From NCBI RefSeq assembly GCF_023023025.1, contig NZ_CP095481.1, positions 10,987,001-11,051,000 on the forward strand: DNA of 64,000 nt. The letters are read 5' to 3'. The notes below the pieces were generated by a model. The model made no database searches, was not told the DNA's origin, and saw only the letters and a program-made list of their open reading frames with translations. Positions 1 through 12,934 of the stretch are shown here, one piece after another. Position numbers and translations under genes: made by a program. This DNA is from Amycolatopsis sp. WQ 127309 (GTDB lineage: Bacteria; Actinomycetota; Actinomycetes; Mycobacteriales; Pseudonocardiaceae). The number at the start of each line of letters is the position of its first letter. The first letter of the stretch is position 1.

Positions 1-570
1 CTGACGACGGCCCTCGGCTTCGCCGGGGTGTTCGCGTCCTTCACCTACATCGCACCGATGATGACCGAGGTCGCCGGCTTCTCCAGCGGCGCCGTCACCT
101 GGCTGCTCGTGCTTTTCGGCGCCGGCCTGTTCGCCGGCAACCTGCTCGGCGGCAAGGCCGCGGACCGCAAGCTGATGCCCAGCCTGTACGTCATCCTCGC
201 CGCGCTGGCCCTGGTGCTCACGGCGTTCGTGTTCACCGCGCACGCGCAGGTGCCGGCCGCGATCACCATCGTGCTGTTCGGCGCGGCCGGCTTCGCGACC
301 GTGCCGCCGCTGCAGGCCCGCGTGATGGCCAAGGCCGAAGGCGCTCCGGCGCTGGCCTCGGCCGCGAACATCGCCGCGTTCAACCTCGGCAACGCCGGCG
401 GCGCGTGGCTCGGCGGCCAGGCCATCGAGGCCGGCCTCGGCTACACCGCCCCCAGCTGGATCGGCGCCCTGCTCGCCGCGGCCGGCCTGGCCATGGCGCT
501 CGTCTCCGGCCTGCTCGACCGCAAGTCCCGGGTTGGTTTCGCACCCGGGGAACGGGTACTCGCCCGATGA
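1..570 (+). CDS. MFS transporter, C-terminal part (5' truncated by window edge)
   Basis: The reading frame is open from base 1, so the start lies before the window; 189 C-terminal codons remain. The protein is a run of hydrophobic helices separated by short basic loops, including a glycine-rich loop with a GNLLGGKAADR segment typical of the cytoplasmic loop between helices of major facilitator exporters of the AraJ/Cmx (DHA1) type. It is probably a drug or sugar efflux permease in the cytoplasmic membrane; the substrate cannot be told from this part. It ends 23 bases before the aldo/keto reductase start on the same strand, so the two are likely co-transcribed. Confidence 0.85.
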   Translation: MTTALGFAGVFASFTYIAPMMTEVAGFSSGAVTWLLVLFGAGLFAGNLLGGKAADRKLMPSLYVILAALALVLTAFVFTAHAQVPAAITIVLFGAAGFATVPPLQARVMAKAEGAPALASAANIAAFNLGNAGGAWLGGQAIEAGLGYTAPSWIGALLAAAGLAMALVSGLLDRKSRVGFAPGERVLAR

Positions 571-593
571 ACCACCCACCGAAAGGAACCTTC

Positions 594-1427
594 GTGACCA
601 GCGTGCCCGTGATCGAACTCAACAACGGCGTCCGGATGCCGCAGCTCGGCTTCGGCGTCTTCCAGGTCCCGGACGCCGAGACCAAGGCCGCGGTGCAGGC
701 CGCGCTCGAGGCGGGTTACCGCAGCATCGACACCGCCGCCGTCTACGGCAACGAGGCCGGCGTCGGCCAGGCGCTCGCCGAGTCCGGCGTCGCCCGGGAC
801 GAGCTGTTCATCACCACCAAGCTGTGGAACTCCGCCCAGGGCTACGACGCGACGCTCGAGGCGTTCGACGCCAGCATGCGGAAGCTGGGGCTGGAGCAGC
901 TGGACCTGTACCTGATCCACTGGCCGACGCCCGAGCGCGACAAGTACCTCGACACCTGGAAGGCGTTCGAGAAGCTCCACGCCGACGGCCGCGTCCGCGC
1001 GATCGGCGTGTCCAACTTCCAGCCCGCGCACCTCGAGCGGCTGCTCGAGCACGCCGAGGTACCCCCGGCGCTCAACCAGGTCGAACTGCACCCGTACCTG
1101 CAGCAGCGGGAGGTCCGCGAGTTCGACGCGAAGCACGGCATCGCGACCGAAGCCTGGAGCCCGCTCGCCAAGGGCGGCTCGCTGCTGGGCGACCCGATCG
1201 TCGCGGAACTGGCGGTCAAGCACAGCCGCACACCCGCGCAGATCGTGCTGCGCTGGCACCTGCAGCTGGGCAACGTGGTGATCCCGAAGTCCGTTACTCC
1301 GTCACGGATCCAGGAAAACTTTGACCTGTTCGAGTTCACCCTCACGGAGGAGGAAGTGGAGTCGCTGACGCCGCTGAACCGCGACGAGCGCACCGGTCCG
1401 GACCCGGACACCTTCAACGCCGCCTGA
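594..1427 (+). CDS. Aldo/keto reductase (2,5-diketo-D-gluconate reductase-like)
   Basis: A 277-residue NADPH-dependent carbonyl reductase with a TIM-barrel fold, cytosolic. The catalytic tetrad is visible: Asp46 and Tyr51 in GYRSIDTAAVYGNE, Lys76 in ITTKLWN and His109 in DLYLIHWP. The C-terminal cofactor segment VIPKSVTPSRIQEN is also present. Length and motifs fit the AKR5 group. The GTG start is chosen because AAAGGA lies 6 bases upstream and translation then begins MTSVPVIELNNGVRMP, the usual N-terminus of the family. It follows the MFS gene closely and ends at a strong hairpin. The physiological substrate is unknown. Confidence 0.93.
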   Translation: MTSVPVIELNNGVRMPQLGFGVFQVPDAETKAAVQAALEAGYRSIDTAAVYGNEAGVGQALAESGVARDELFITTKLWNSAQGYDATLEAFDASMRKLGLEQLDLYLIHWPTPERDKYLDTWKAFEKLHADGRVRAIGVSNFQPAHLERLLEHAEVPPALNQVELHPYLQQREVREFDAKHGIATEAWSPLAKGGSLLGDPIVAELAVKHSRTPAQIVLRWHLQLGNVVIPKSVTPSRIQENFDLFEFTLTEEEVESLTPLNRDERTGPDPDTFNAA

Positions 1428-1438
1428 TCTTTTTCACC

Positions 1439-1476
1439 CCGAGCCCGGCACTTTCACGGGAAAGTGCCGGGCTCGG
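1439..1476. terminator. Bidirectional intrinsic terminator
   Basis: A perfect 17-bp inverted repeat (arms 1439-1455 and 1460-1476, 4-base loop) lies between the converging aldo/keto reductase and methyltransferase genes. A short T run at 1429-1434 precedes it and serves the minus-strand direction. Confidence 0.85.
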
Positions 1477-2316
1477 TCACAGCTTGCGGGCGACGCCGCC
1501 CAGCGTCAGGAAGTTCAATTCGCTCAACGGGTGGATGCGCGGGCCGTCCGGCCACCATTCGTGCAGGTAGACCAATCCCGGCCGGAGCGGTTCGAGGCCG
1601 TCGAAGAACGACGCGATCTGCTCCCGCGACCGGTGGACGCTGCCCAGCCCGGTGCCCTGGAAACTGGTCTCCAGCAACCGCGCCAATTCCTGGCGCGGCG
1701 AGTCCTCTTCCGGGTCGAAGTTGTGCGTGAGCAGCAGGTACGACCCGGGCGCGAGCGCCGCGACGTACTCCGAGACGATCTTCTTCGCCCGGTCGTAGTC
1801 GTCGATGTGGTGCACGATCGACGTCAGGATCAGCGCCACCGGCCGGGAGAAGTCCAGATGCTCCCGGACGACCGGGTCGGCGAGGGTCTCCGCCGGCTTC
1901 GTCAGGTCCGCGCCCGTGACGTGGGTGAGGTAGTTCTCCTCCAGCAAAGCACGCCCGTGCACCTGCACGACCGGGTCGATGTCGACGTACACCACCTGCG
2001 CGTCCGGGTTGTACCTCTGGGCCACCTGGTGGGTGTTCTCCGCGGTCGGCATGCCCGAGCCCAGGTCCAGGAACTGGTCGAGGCCACGCTTTCCGGCCAG
2101 GAACCGCACCGCGCGGACCAGCCAGTCGCGGTGTTCCTTCGCCATCGTGCGCGCGCCGGGCGCGATCGCCAGAAGCCGCCGCATCGCTTCGCGGTCGACT
2201 TCGTAGTGGTCGTGCCCGCCGAGCAACGCGTCGGACAGCCGGGCCAAGCTCGCCTTGCTGAAATCGAGGGCGGCTGCGCCCCCCTCGGCCCCGGACCGCA
2301 GGTCCCCAGGCGTCAT
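1477..2316 (-). CDS. SAM-dependent methyltransferase (pfam04672 type)
   Basis: A 279-residue protein of the actinobacterial SAM-dependent methyltransferase family pfam04672 (formerly DUF574). The N-terminal motif (SLARLSDALLGGHDHYEVDREA) and the SAM-binding motif FLDLGSGMPT at about residues 82-91 are diagnostic, and the VVYVDIDP acidic loop follows. The ATG at 2316 is preferred over an in-frame start 21 codons upstream because GAGGGAGA lies just before it. Members are numerous in Streptomyces and Amycolatopsis and their substrates are mostly unknown. The stop codon directly abuts the shared terminator. Confidence 0.88.
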   Translation of the reverse strand: MTPGDLRSGAEGGAAALDFSKASLARLSDALLGGHDHYEVDREAMRRLLAIAPGARTMAKEHRDWLVRAVRFLAGKRGLDQFLDLGSGMPTAENTHQVAQRYNPDAQVVYVDIDPVVQVHGRALLEENYLTHVTGADLTKPAETLADPVVREHLDFSRPVALILTSIVHHIDDYDRAKKIVSEYVAALAPGSYLLLTHNFDPEEDSPRQELARLLETSFQGTGLGSVHRSREQIASFFDGLEPLRPGLVYLHEWWPDGPRIHPLSELNFLTLGGVARKL

Positions 2317-2450
2317 CGACTCTCCCTCGTCGAGCGGCGGACGAGCCCCTGCCCCGGGCTCGGCCACCGTGTCCGGCAACGGACAGTGCTCAGACTACGA
2401 CATGGCGTTCATCAAGTGAACCGCGCAAGGGCCTTGCCTGCCAGGCACAA

Positions 2451-3548
2451 TCAGCCGAACAGGAGTTCGTGCCACGTCGTTCCGCCGTCCGTGGACCGGT
2501 ACACAGCGGAGCCGTCGGCCGCGTCGGGCTGGCCGTCGACGACCACCCCGGTGCCGCGGCCCGGGAAGTCCAGATCGGTCAGACTGAGCCCGCGTTCCGA
2601 GAGGACGGTCGTCGTCCAGGTGCGCCCGCCGTCCGTCGTGCGGTGCAGGAAGCCGACGCCGCCGCCCTCCGCCGCGATCGTCGCGGACGCCGGCGACGCC
2701 GCGCCGAAGCCCTGCGTGATCCCGACGACCGGGGCCGCGTCGGTGCCGCTGAACGTCCCACCCAGGCGCGCCGCGTGCCGCAGGCTCCGTTCCGTCGAGC
2801 CCGGCTGGGGCGAGCCGGGACTGCTGCTGCACAACGCCACGACCTGCTTGTCCCGGACGCCGGCGAGCGACGCCACCGTCCCCGTCGGGCACGGCGGCGC
2901 GGCCGGGGTGAAGCGGACGCCGTCGCGCGAGGTCCAGTACTTCTCGTCGCCGTAGTTCGCGCCGAGCGCGACCTGCAGGCCGCCGCCGACGGCGACGTCG
3001 CCGTAGGTGATGTCCCCGGTGACCGCGAAGCCCGGCATCGGGACCAGCACCGGCGAGCCGGCGGCCGCCGAGTACAGCCGCGTCGAGCCGCGGCCCTCGC
3101 CGTAGGTGCTGAGCACGGCGAACACGCGGCCGCCGGTTTCGGTGATCTTCGAGACGTAGAAGGGTTCCCGCGCGTCGACGAGGCCGACCGGGTGCCAGCT
3201 CGCGCCGCCGTCCCGCGTCGTCCGCACGTGCACGCCGTCGCTGACGTAGGCGACGCGATCGGTGACGAACGTCAGCGCGACGTGGTTGTGGTTGTCCGGC
3301 AGCGGCATCGACGGTGCGCCGAGGCGCCGCCAGTGCCGCCCGGCGTCGGTCGTGCCCAGCAACGCCGGGCACCACGACTTCGCGCAGGGCGAGTAGCCGA
3401 GGACGTAGCCGGTGTCCGGACCGGTCCAGCTGGTCGACGCGGGCTGGAAACCTTTCGGGACAACGGTTTCCGCGGAAGCGGGCGAGGCAGGGACGGCCAG
3501 GGCGGTGAGGACGGACAGCGTCAGTGCCGTACGCCGGAGGAGTCTCAT
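2451..3548 (-). CDS. Exported BNR/YCF48-like beta-propeller protein
   Basis: A 365-residue protein with a clear Sec signal peptide (MRLLRR, hydrophobic core, then ASPASA before the probable cut near residue 25). The mature part has repeated blades of the sialidase/BNR type: GTTDAGRHWRRL, RTTRDGGASWHPV, RTTDGGRTWTTT and RSTDGGTTWHELL, each an S/T-x-D-G-G-x-x-W Asp-box. This fold occurs in YCF48/Hcf136-like proteins and sialidases. No catalytic sialidase residues are recognisable, so it may bind rather than cleave. A GTG two codons upstream is an alternative start. It is probably transcribed alone or with the HTH gene upstream. Confidence 0.75.
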   Translation of the reverse strand: MRLLRRTALTLSVLTALAVPASPASAETVVPKGFQPASTSWTGPDTGYVLGYSPCAKSWCPALLGTTDAGRHWRRLGAPSMPLPDNHNHVALTFVTDRVAYVSDGVHVRTTRDGGASWHPVGLVDAREPFYVSKITETGGRVFAVLSTYGEGRGSTRLYSAAAGSPVLVPMPGFAVTGDITYGDVAVGGGLQVALGANYGDEKYWTSRDGVRFTPAAPPCPTGTVASLAGVRDKQVVALCSSSPGSPQPGSTERSLRHAARLGGTFSGTDAAPVVGITQGFGAASPASATIAAEGGGVGFLHRTTDGGRTWTTTVLSERGLSLTDLDFPGRGTGVVVDGQPDAADGSAVYRSTDGGTTWHELLFG

Positions 3549-3611
3549 GATCACCTGGACGTGCCGTGGCGGCCCGGGTTGCCCACCCGGGGCGAGGTTC
3601 AGCCGCCCGGC

Positions 3612-4022
3612 TCAGCCCAGGCCTTCGACGAACCCCGCGACCATCCGCAGCAGGTCCGCGCCGGCCGCGAGGTCGCCGAGCACGATGAGCTTCAGGACGG
3701 ACTTCTCCTTGTCGTAGATCGTTTCGACGCGCAGCGACTGCGGTCCCTGCAGCGACGCGTGGACCAGGGTGGCGATCCGGTCCGCCGTCGCCCGGTCGAC
3801 GTCCTCGACCTCGACGACACCCGAGAGGTCCGCCTTCTTGGCGGCCGCCGGCGCGGCGGCCGGGAGCCCGGTGAAGGCCGCGAGGTCGGCCGCGGTGATC
3901 CGGTACTGCTTGCCGATCCGGACCGCTTTCAGCCGCCCGTCCCGCACGTAGTTCCGGACGGTCCGGACGTGCAGCCCGAGCTGCGTCGCGACCTGCTCGA
4001 CGGAGTAGACCTCCTGCGCCAT
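3612..4022 (-). CDS. Excisionase/MerR-type helix-turn-helix regulator
   Basis: A 136-residue DNA-binding protein. Residues 5-55 form a compact HTH_17 (excisionase/MerR-like) domain: YSVEQVATQLGLHVRTVRNYVRDGRLKAVRIGKQYRIT, with the K-x-Y-R-I-T wing. The C-terminal 70 residues look like a small alpha/beta sensor or dimerisation domain of unknown ligand. The ATG at 4022 has GAGGAGGG at the right distance, which excludes the longer upstream frame. The region just upstream carries paired TTCCGCAAA/TTTGCGGAA boxes, so autoregulation and control of the divergent membrane gene are likely. Confidence 0.82.
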   Translation of the reverse strand: MAQEVYSVEQVATQLGLHVRTVRNYVRDGRLKAVRIGKQYRITAADLAAFTGLPAAAPAAAKKADLSGVVEVEDVDRATADRIATLVHASLQGPQSLRVETIYDKEKSVLKLIVLGDLAAGADLLRMVAGFVEGLG

Positions 4023-4034
4023 GACCCTCCTCGA

Positions 4035-4081
4035 TTCCGCAAAGTACCCTATCACGCCCCATGTTTCGGAAGTTTGCGGAA
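4035..4081. promoter_or_regulatory. Putative operator in the HTH/membrane-gene divergent region
   Basis: TTCCGCAAA (4035-4043) faces TTTGCGGAA (4073-4081). A third, imperfect box TTTCGGAA at 4064-4071 forms a 9-bp-spaced direct repeat with the last one. The site lies 13 bases upstream of the HTH start and about 100 bases upstream of the divergent gene. Binding by the adjacent HTH protein is an inference. Confidence 0.55.
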
Positions 4082-4176
4082 CACCGGGTTGGCCGGCCCC
4101 GGCACCGGGTACCTCTTCCTGGCACCGCACGCCCCAGATCCGTCCACAGAGGACTGTCGAAAGGACGGCGCCGACG

Positions 4177-4593
4177 ATGCCGTATCCCCCTCCCCCGGAG
4201 CAGCCCTACGATCCGCGGTACGAACCCGCCGCCACCGAAGAAGTCGTGGAGCGAACCCCCGCCCGCCTCCGGATCGTGCGCACGGTCAACGCGCTCATCC
4301 ACCTCGTGTGCGCGGTGTTCGCGCTGGTCCTGGCCGTGCACATCGTGCTGGTCTTCGGCGAGGCGAACGCGGCGAACGGCTTCGCGCACCTCATCTCCGA
4401 ATGGTCGGCCGGCGTCTCCCTGGGCCTGCGCGACCTCTTCACGCCGGACTCCGAGAAGTTCCGGGTCTTCTGCAACGACGGCCTGGCCGCGGTCATCTGG
4501 CTGGTCATCGGCGCGGTGCTGACGGACGTCATCACCCGCATCGGCGCCCCCGGCCCGAGGCGGGTCTGGTACCGCCGCCGCAGCTACCGCTGA
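4177..4593 (+). CDS. Small integral membrane protein of unknown function
   Basis: 138 residues. A proline- and tyrosine-rich cytoplasmic N-terminus (MPYPPPPEQPYDPRYEP) is followed by one long hydrophobic helix (LIHLVCAVFALVLAVHIVLV), an extracytoplasmic loop of about 45 residues, a second helix (AAVIWLVIGAVLTDVI) and a basic tail (RRVWYRRRSYR). The two-helix layout recalls YggT-like proteins, but no definite family motif is visible. AAAGGA precedes the chosen ATG. It is divergent from the HTH regulator, suggesting control by it. Confidence 0.65.
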   Translation: MPYPPPPEQPYDPRYEPAATEEVVERTPARLRIVRTVNALIHLVCAVFALVLAVHIVLVFGEANAANGFAHLISEWSAGVSLGLRDLFTPDSEKFRVFCNDGLAAVIWLVIGAVLTDVITRIGAPGPRRVWYRRRSYR

Positions 4594-4609
4594 CCCGCGC
4601 GCGCTCTGC

Positions 4610-4653
4610 TCGCGGCTCGCGGCTCGCAGCTCGCGAAGAAGCCCCCCCCCCCC
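4610..4653. repeat. Short CTCGCGG direct repeats and a C12 tract
   Basis: Four near-identical 7-base units (CTCGCGG/CTCGCAG) are followed by a run of twelve C residues (4642-4653) in the gap between convergent genes. The homopolymer is a likely site of slippage or sequencing error; no function is evident. Confidence 0.6.
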
Positions 4654-4712
4654 GGTCCGCCGGAGAGGGATTCTTTCATCCGCCGGAACGTCGGCCGCCT
4701 CGAACGGCGCAA

Positions 4713-4750
4713 CGAAAGGGCCCCCGGATCGTGATCCGGGGGCCCTTTCG
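4713..4750. terminator. Bidirectional terminator hairpin
   Basis: A perfect 18-bp inverted repeat (arms 4713-4730 and 4733-4750) lies between the convergent membrane-protein gene and the 54-residue gene. The outer arms end in AAA/TTT. Confidence 0.85.
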
Positions 4751-4762
4751 CGTGCGGGAGAC

Positions 4763-4927
4763 TCAGCTCTGCTGCGGTTGTTCGGCGACGGTCTCGACCG
4801 GCGCCGACTCCGGCTGCGGGAGGGCTTCGGCGGCGTCGGCGGCCCGGGGCGCGGGAACGCGCTCGGCGGCGACCACGTCGAAGTGTTCACGGCACCAACG
4901 GCCGTAGCGCCTCGCGTTCACTGTCAT
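4763..4927 (-). CDS. Small hypothetical protein, 54 residues
   Basis: The start MTVNARRYGRWCREHFDVVAAERVP is supported by a strong GAGGAGGT ribosome-binding site 7 bases upstream. The first 27 residues are basic/aromatic and look folded; the rest is an acidic Pro/Ala/Glu tail. There are no known motifs. The strong ribosome-binding site and terminator placement argue for a real gene; function unknown. Confidence 0.6.
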   Translation of the reverse strand: MTVNARRYGRWCREHFDVVAAERVPAPRAADAAEALPQPESAPVETVAEQPQQS

Positions 4928-5052
4928 TGCGTCCACCTCCTCTCGGGCGGTCCTGGCCACCCCCTCAGCGTCCTCCGCCGGAACGCCGAAAGCCAACATA
5001 TTTAAGCGGGACTTAAGGACACGGCCGGGTGAATGTCCACAGAGGACGGCCG

Positions 5053-5595
5053 TCAGCCCGCGAACTCCCGCACGACCGCGGCGCAGAACGCCGGCAGGTC
5101 GTCCGGGTTGCGGCTGGAGACCAGGCCGTTGTCCACGACCACTTCTTCGTCGACGACGGTGGCCCCCGCGTTACGCAGATCGGTCCGGATGCTCGGGTAC
5201 GACGTCAAGGTGCGGCCACGCACGACATCCGCCTCGACGAGCGTCCACGGACCGTGGCAGATCACGCCGACCGGCTTGCCCGCGCGCACGAAGTCGCCCA
5301 CGAACTTCACCGCCTCGGGGTTCACCCGCAGGTTGTCGGGGTTCATCGTGCCGCCGGGCAGCAGCAGCGCGTCGAAGTCGCCGATCGCCACGTCGGAAAC
5401 CTTGCGGTCGACGGCGAACGTGTCGCCCTTGTCGATGTCGCCGTTCATCGCCTGGATCTCACCGGTGTCCACGGACACGAGCTGCACGGTCGCGCCCGCG
5501 TCCAGCACGGCCCGGCGCGGCTGCTCCAGCTCGACCTGCTCGACGCCGTCCGCGGCCAGGATCGCGACCCGGCGGCCTTCAAGTGCATTCGCCAT
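5053..5595 (-). CDS. DJ-1/PfpI family protein (type 1 glutamine amidotransferase-like)
   Basis: 180 residues, the usual length for PfpI/YhbO-type proteins. The nucleophile elbow VGVICHGPW places the catalytic Cys at 113 followed by His114. Glu20 lies in GVEQVELEQP, and the LLLPGG segment is at about residues 78-82. Homologues act as stress-induced glyoxalases/deglycases or chaperones rather than true proteases, in the cytosol. Stand-alone gene upstream of the RsbU-like phosphatase's 3' end. Confidence 0.9.
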   Translation of the reverse strand: MANALEGRRVAILAADGVEQVELEQPRRAVLDAGATVQLVSVDTGEIQAMNGDIDKGDTFAVDRKVSDVAIGDFDALLLPGGTMNPDNLRVNPEAVKFVGDFVRAGKPVGVICHGPWTLVEADVVRGRTLTSYPSIRTDLRNAGATVVDEEVVVDNGLVSSRNPDDLPAFCAAVVREFAG

Positions 5596-5664
5596 GGATC
5601 GGAATTACCCGCTCCGGCGGCCGGCAAACGCACCGGCGAACGCGGCAGGCCAGCAAACAGACGA

Positions 5665-7230
5665 TCAGTCCGCGCACTCCACGGCCAGCACGGCGATGTC
5701 GTCGTGGGCGGAGCTGCCGAGCCAGTCGCGCACGGCCTGGCGCAGCTGCCGGACGACCTCGCGGGCCGGCTGCCCGGCCGCGGCCGTCAGCACCGCGCGC
5801 AGCCGGTCGTCGCCGAACAGCTCCGACGGGTCGTGCCGGTTGCGGGCCTCGGTGATGCCGTCGGTGTAGAGCAGGCACATGTCGCCCGGCCCCAGCCGCA
5901 CCGTCGCTTCGGCGAAGCGCGCCTGCGGCGAGATGCCGACCAGCGTGCCCGGGACGGTGACCTCTTCGACGCCGCCCGCGTGGCGCACGATCAGCGGCGC
6001 CGGGTGCCCGCCGGAGGCCAGCGTCAGGTCGACGCCCTCGTCCGTCGGGGTGGCCGTGCCGAGCACGAGGGTGGCGAACCGGCTGCTGCCGCCGGCGATG
6101 AGCAGCTCGTTGAGCAGCCGCAGCAACGTCCGGCCGTCGCGCTCGACCATGGCGAGCGCGGTCAGCGCGTGCCGGACCCGCCCGGTCAGCGCCGCGGCCT
6201 CGGCGCCCTTGCCGCAGATGTCGCCGAGCACCAGGAACGCGCTGCCGTCGTCGTGCGGGAGGACGTCGTAGAAGTCGCCGCCGACCGCGAGCACCCCGCC
6301 GGCCGGCTCGTACCAGGTCTCGAAGCGGGTGCCGGCCAGCTCCGGCGGGTCGATCGGGCGCAGCGTGGTCTCCAAGCCGCGCGTCGCCTCCTCCTGCCGG
6401 GCGTAGCGCTGCGCGTTGGCCAGCGCCGTGCCGGCCGCCTTGGCGAACTCGACGACGGCGCGGTCCTGCTCGCCGCCGAACTCCGGGTCCGCGCGCCGGC
6501 CCAGCAGCAGCGCGCCGGTGACCCCGGCGCTCGCGCTCGGGCCCAGCGAGACGACGGTGACCTCGGCGTGGTCGGCGAACCGGTCCGCGACGACCGACGG
6601 CAGCGTGGCGACCTCGGCCGCGGGCACCGGGACCGGCTGGGGCCGGCCGGTGGCGCCGAACGTCGCCGCCAACACCGGCGCGGCCTGGGGCGGCACCCGC
6701 CGGATCCGGCCGTGGCCGTGCGCGGCCGGGGGCTCGCAGCTCCACCACTCCCACCGGCCGCGGGTGGTGGGCAGCAGGACGAACACGGTCTCGGCGAGCG
6801 CGGCCGCGGCCAGCTCGGCGATCACGCGGGCGGTGCCGTGGCGGCCGCGCGCGGCCGCCAGCCGGGGCCCGGCCGCGGCCAGGAAGTCGCCCACATGCCG
6901 CCGTGGGGAGACGCTCTCCCCCTCGGGGCCGGCGACCGTCCAGGCGTGCCAGCCGCCGGGCAGGGCCCGGACGCGCGCGGGGTGGCGGTTTCCCGCCACT
7001 TCCACGTGTCCGGAGGTCTCGGCGACCGGGTGCAGCTTCGGCTCGATGTCGCCCGTCAGCGTCCGCCCGGCGGGGTTCGCCCAGCGCAATACGCCCGCGG
7101 CGTCCTGCAGGAACACCGCGTCCCGCACGTCCTCGAGAACGGCCCGGCCGAAGGCGTCGAACCCCGGCGGCGCGTCACCGCCGGCCATCGGCGGCAGGGC
7201 TGCCGACGACGGAGCCGGACGTGACACCAT
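5665..7230 (-). CDS. SpoIIE/RsbU-type PP2C phosphatase with sensor domains
   Basis: 521 residues. The N-terminal 90 residues resemble a degenerate PAS domain (VLEDVRDAVFLQDAAGVLRWANPAG). The middle, about 110-280, looks like GAF (ALLLGRRADPEFGGEQDRAVVEFAKAAGTALANAQRYA). The C-terminal 230 residues are a PP2C-type serine phosphatase of the SpoIIE family, with metal-binding Asp residues in AVGGDFYDVLP, the FLVLGDICGKG motif, CLLYTDGITEARN and a final SAHDDIAVLAVE. Such enzymes dephosphorylate anti-sigma-factor antagonists in partner-switching stress responses. AGGAGG stands before the ATG. It is divergently transcribed from the hybrid kinase 140 bases away, and a shared pathway is plausible. 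Confidence 0.9.
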   Translation of the reverse strand: MVSRPAPSSAALPPMAGGDAPPGFDAFGRAVLEDVRDAVFLQDAAGVLRWANPAGRTLTGDIEPKLHPVAETSGHVEVAGNRHPARVRALPGGWHAWTVAGPEGESVSPRRHVGDFLAAAGPRLAAARGRHGTARVIAELAAAALAETVFVLLPTTRGRWEWWSCEPPAAHGHGRIRRVPPQAAPVLAATFGATGRPQPVPVPAAEVATLPSVVADRFADHAEVTVVSLGPSASAGVTGALLLGRRADPEFGGEQDRAVVEFAKAAGTALANAQRYARQEEATRGLETTLRPIDPPELAGTRFETWYEPAGGVLAVGGDFYDVLPHDDGSAFLVLGDICGKGAEAAALTGRVRHALTALAMVERDGRTLLRLLNELLIAGGSSRFATLVLGTATPTDEGVDLTLASGGHPAPLIVRHAGGVEEVTVPGTLVGISPQARFAEATVRLGPGDMCLLYTDGITEARNRHDPSELFGDDRLRAVLTAAAGQPAREVVRQLRQAVRDWLGSSAHDDIAVLAVECAD

Positions 7231-7369
7231 GCACGGACCTCCTGCCTCCGGACTGCTATCGCACGGCTACCGCGTGAGCGGGCGGACTGGCTCGAAGTGT
7301 AGGGCGAATCATGGCACGCTGGGTCGACGACCACGGCTGGCGCATGCGTGGTGGAGAGGGTCGGCACAC

Positions 7370-12034
<4,665 letters not shown>

Positions 12035-12137
12035 GGCTCTACCATTGAGCTACACCCGCGTGCCCCCGAGGTACCCGGGTGCGAGGTCAGCTTAGCGTGA
12101 CCCGCTAGGCTGATCGCACACCCCCCTGGGGGTGGAC

Positions 12138-12214
<77 letters not shown>

Positions 12215-12219
12215 ACAGG

Positions 12220-12234
12220 CCCGCTGGTAGCGGG
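12220..12234 (+). terminator. Short hairpin after tRNA-Pro
   Basis: CCCGCT-ggt-AGCGGG stem-loop begins 8 bases after the tRNA 3' end; a likely transcript end. No gene is visible from here to 12370, which should hold the promoter of the lipoprotein operon. Confidence 0.5.
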
Positions 12235-12370
12235 ATGGGAAGAGGATCGCCGCTATCTGAGGTCCTCGGCAGCCATGCCTAACGTGTTGAGGCGATCGGC
12301 CCATCCTGCGTCGATCTTGTTGTATTTCCTCGCGTTCTCGCGACTTCTCCTCACGGAGAGGTGATGTCCG

Positions 12371-12934
12371 ATGAACAGGCCGACCCGTGCCGGTGTCGTG
12401 CTGGTTGTCACGGCCGTTCTGATCGTGGCCTGTGGGCGTGCCCCGGAGCCGGCGGCGCCGTCCGCCTCCGATGGCGGCAGCAGCGGTGTCGTGACCTCCG
12501 CCGCGTCCACTCTTCAAGCGCCCAGCACCACCAGCGCGCTGGGGCTGACCAGCTCCGGCGGTACGACCAGCCGGAGCGTCGCGCCGCTGACGACCACTCC
12601 GAGATCGAGTAAGGCCGCGGACACGACCACCGCCGCCGTCACTGAGAAGCCGCCTGAGCCGCCCAAGCCGCCGGATCGGTGGGTGCTCGGTTCCGCTGAC
12701 CGGCGCAGTCTCGAACAGCAGATCGGGACCTCCTTCACCAACTTCTCCGTCGACGACTTCTACCGGCGGGTCTGCCCGGCGCACGACGTCTGCGTCCACA
12801 ACGCCTTCCGCGAAGAGCCGGGCTTGGGGCACGCCGACGAGGACTGCTGGGTCGGCCGCAACGAGATCCCCGACCCGCTTGTCGAAGGCGGCACCGTGAC
12901 CTGGGTCGTCAACAACCTCTGCGATCCCGCTTGA
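12371..12934 (+). CDS. Lipoprotein of unknown function
   Basis: 187 residues. A basic N-terminus and hydrophobic stretch end in the lipobox IVAC (lipidated Cys near residue 21). A Ser/Thr/Ala-rich linker of about 80 residues and a PEPPKPP hinge lead to a 75-residue globular part with four Cys residues (VCPAHDVC, EDCW, NLC) that probably form two disulfides outside the membrane. GGAGAGG precedes the ATG. The stop overlaps the TTG start of the next gene (TTGA), so the pair is translationally coupled. No family recognised. Confidence 0.8.
   Translation: MNRPTRAGVVLVVTAVLIVACGRAPEPAAPSASDGGSSGVVTSAASTLQAPSTTSALGLTSSGGTTSRSVAPLTTTPRSSKAADTTTAAVTEKPPEPPKPPDRWVLGSADRRSLEQQIGTSFTNFSVDDFYRRVCPAHDVCVHNAFREEPGLGHADEDCWVGRNEIPDPLVEGGTVTWVVNNLCDPA

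Noticed and set aside
4642..4653. C12 homopolymer as a phase-variable element
   Set aside because: It lies between convergent genes and outside any coding or obvious promoter region; more likely a slippage or sequencing artefact.
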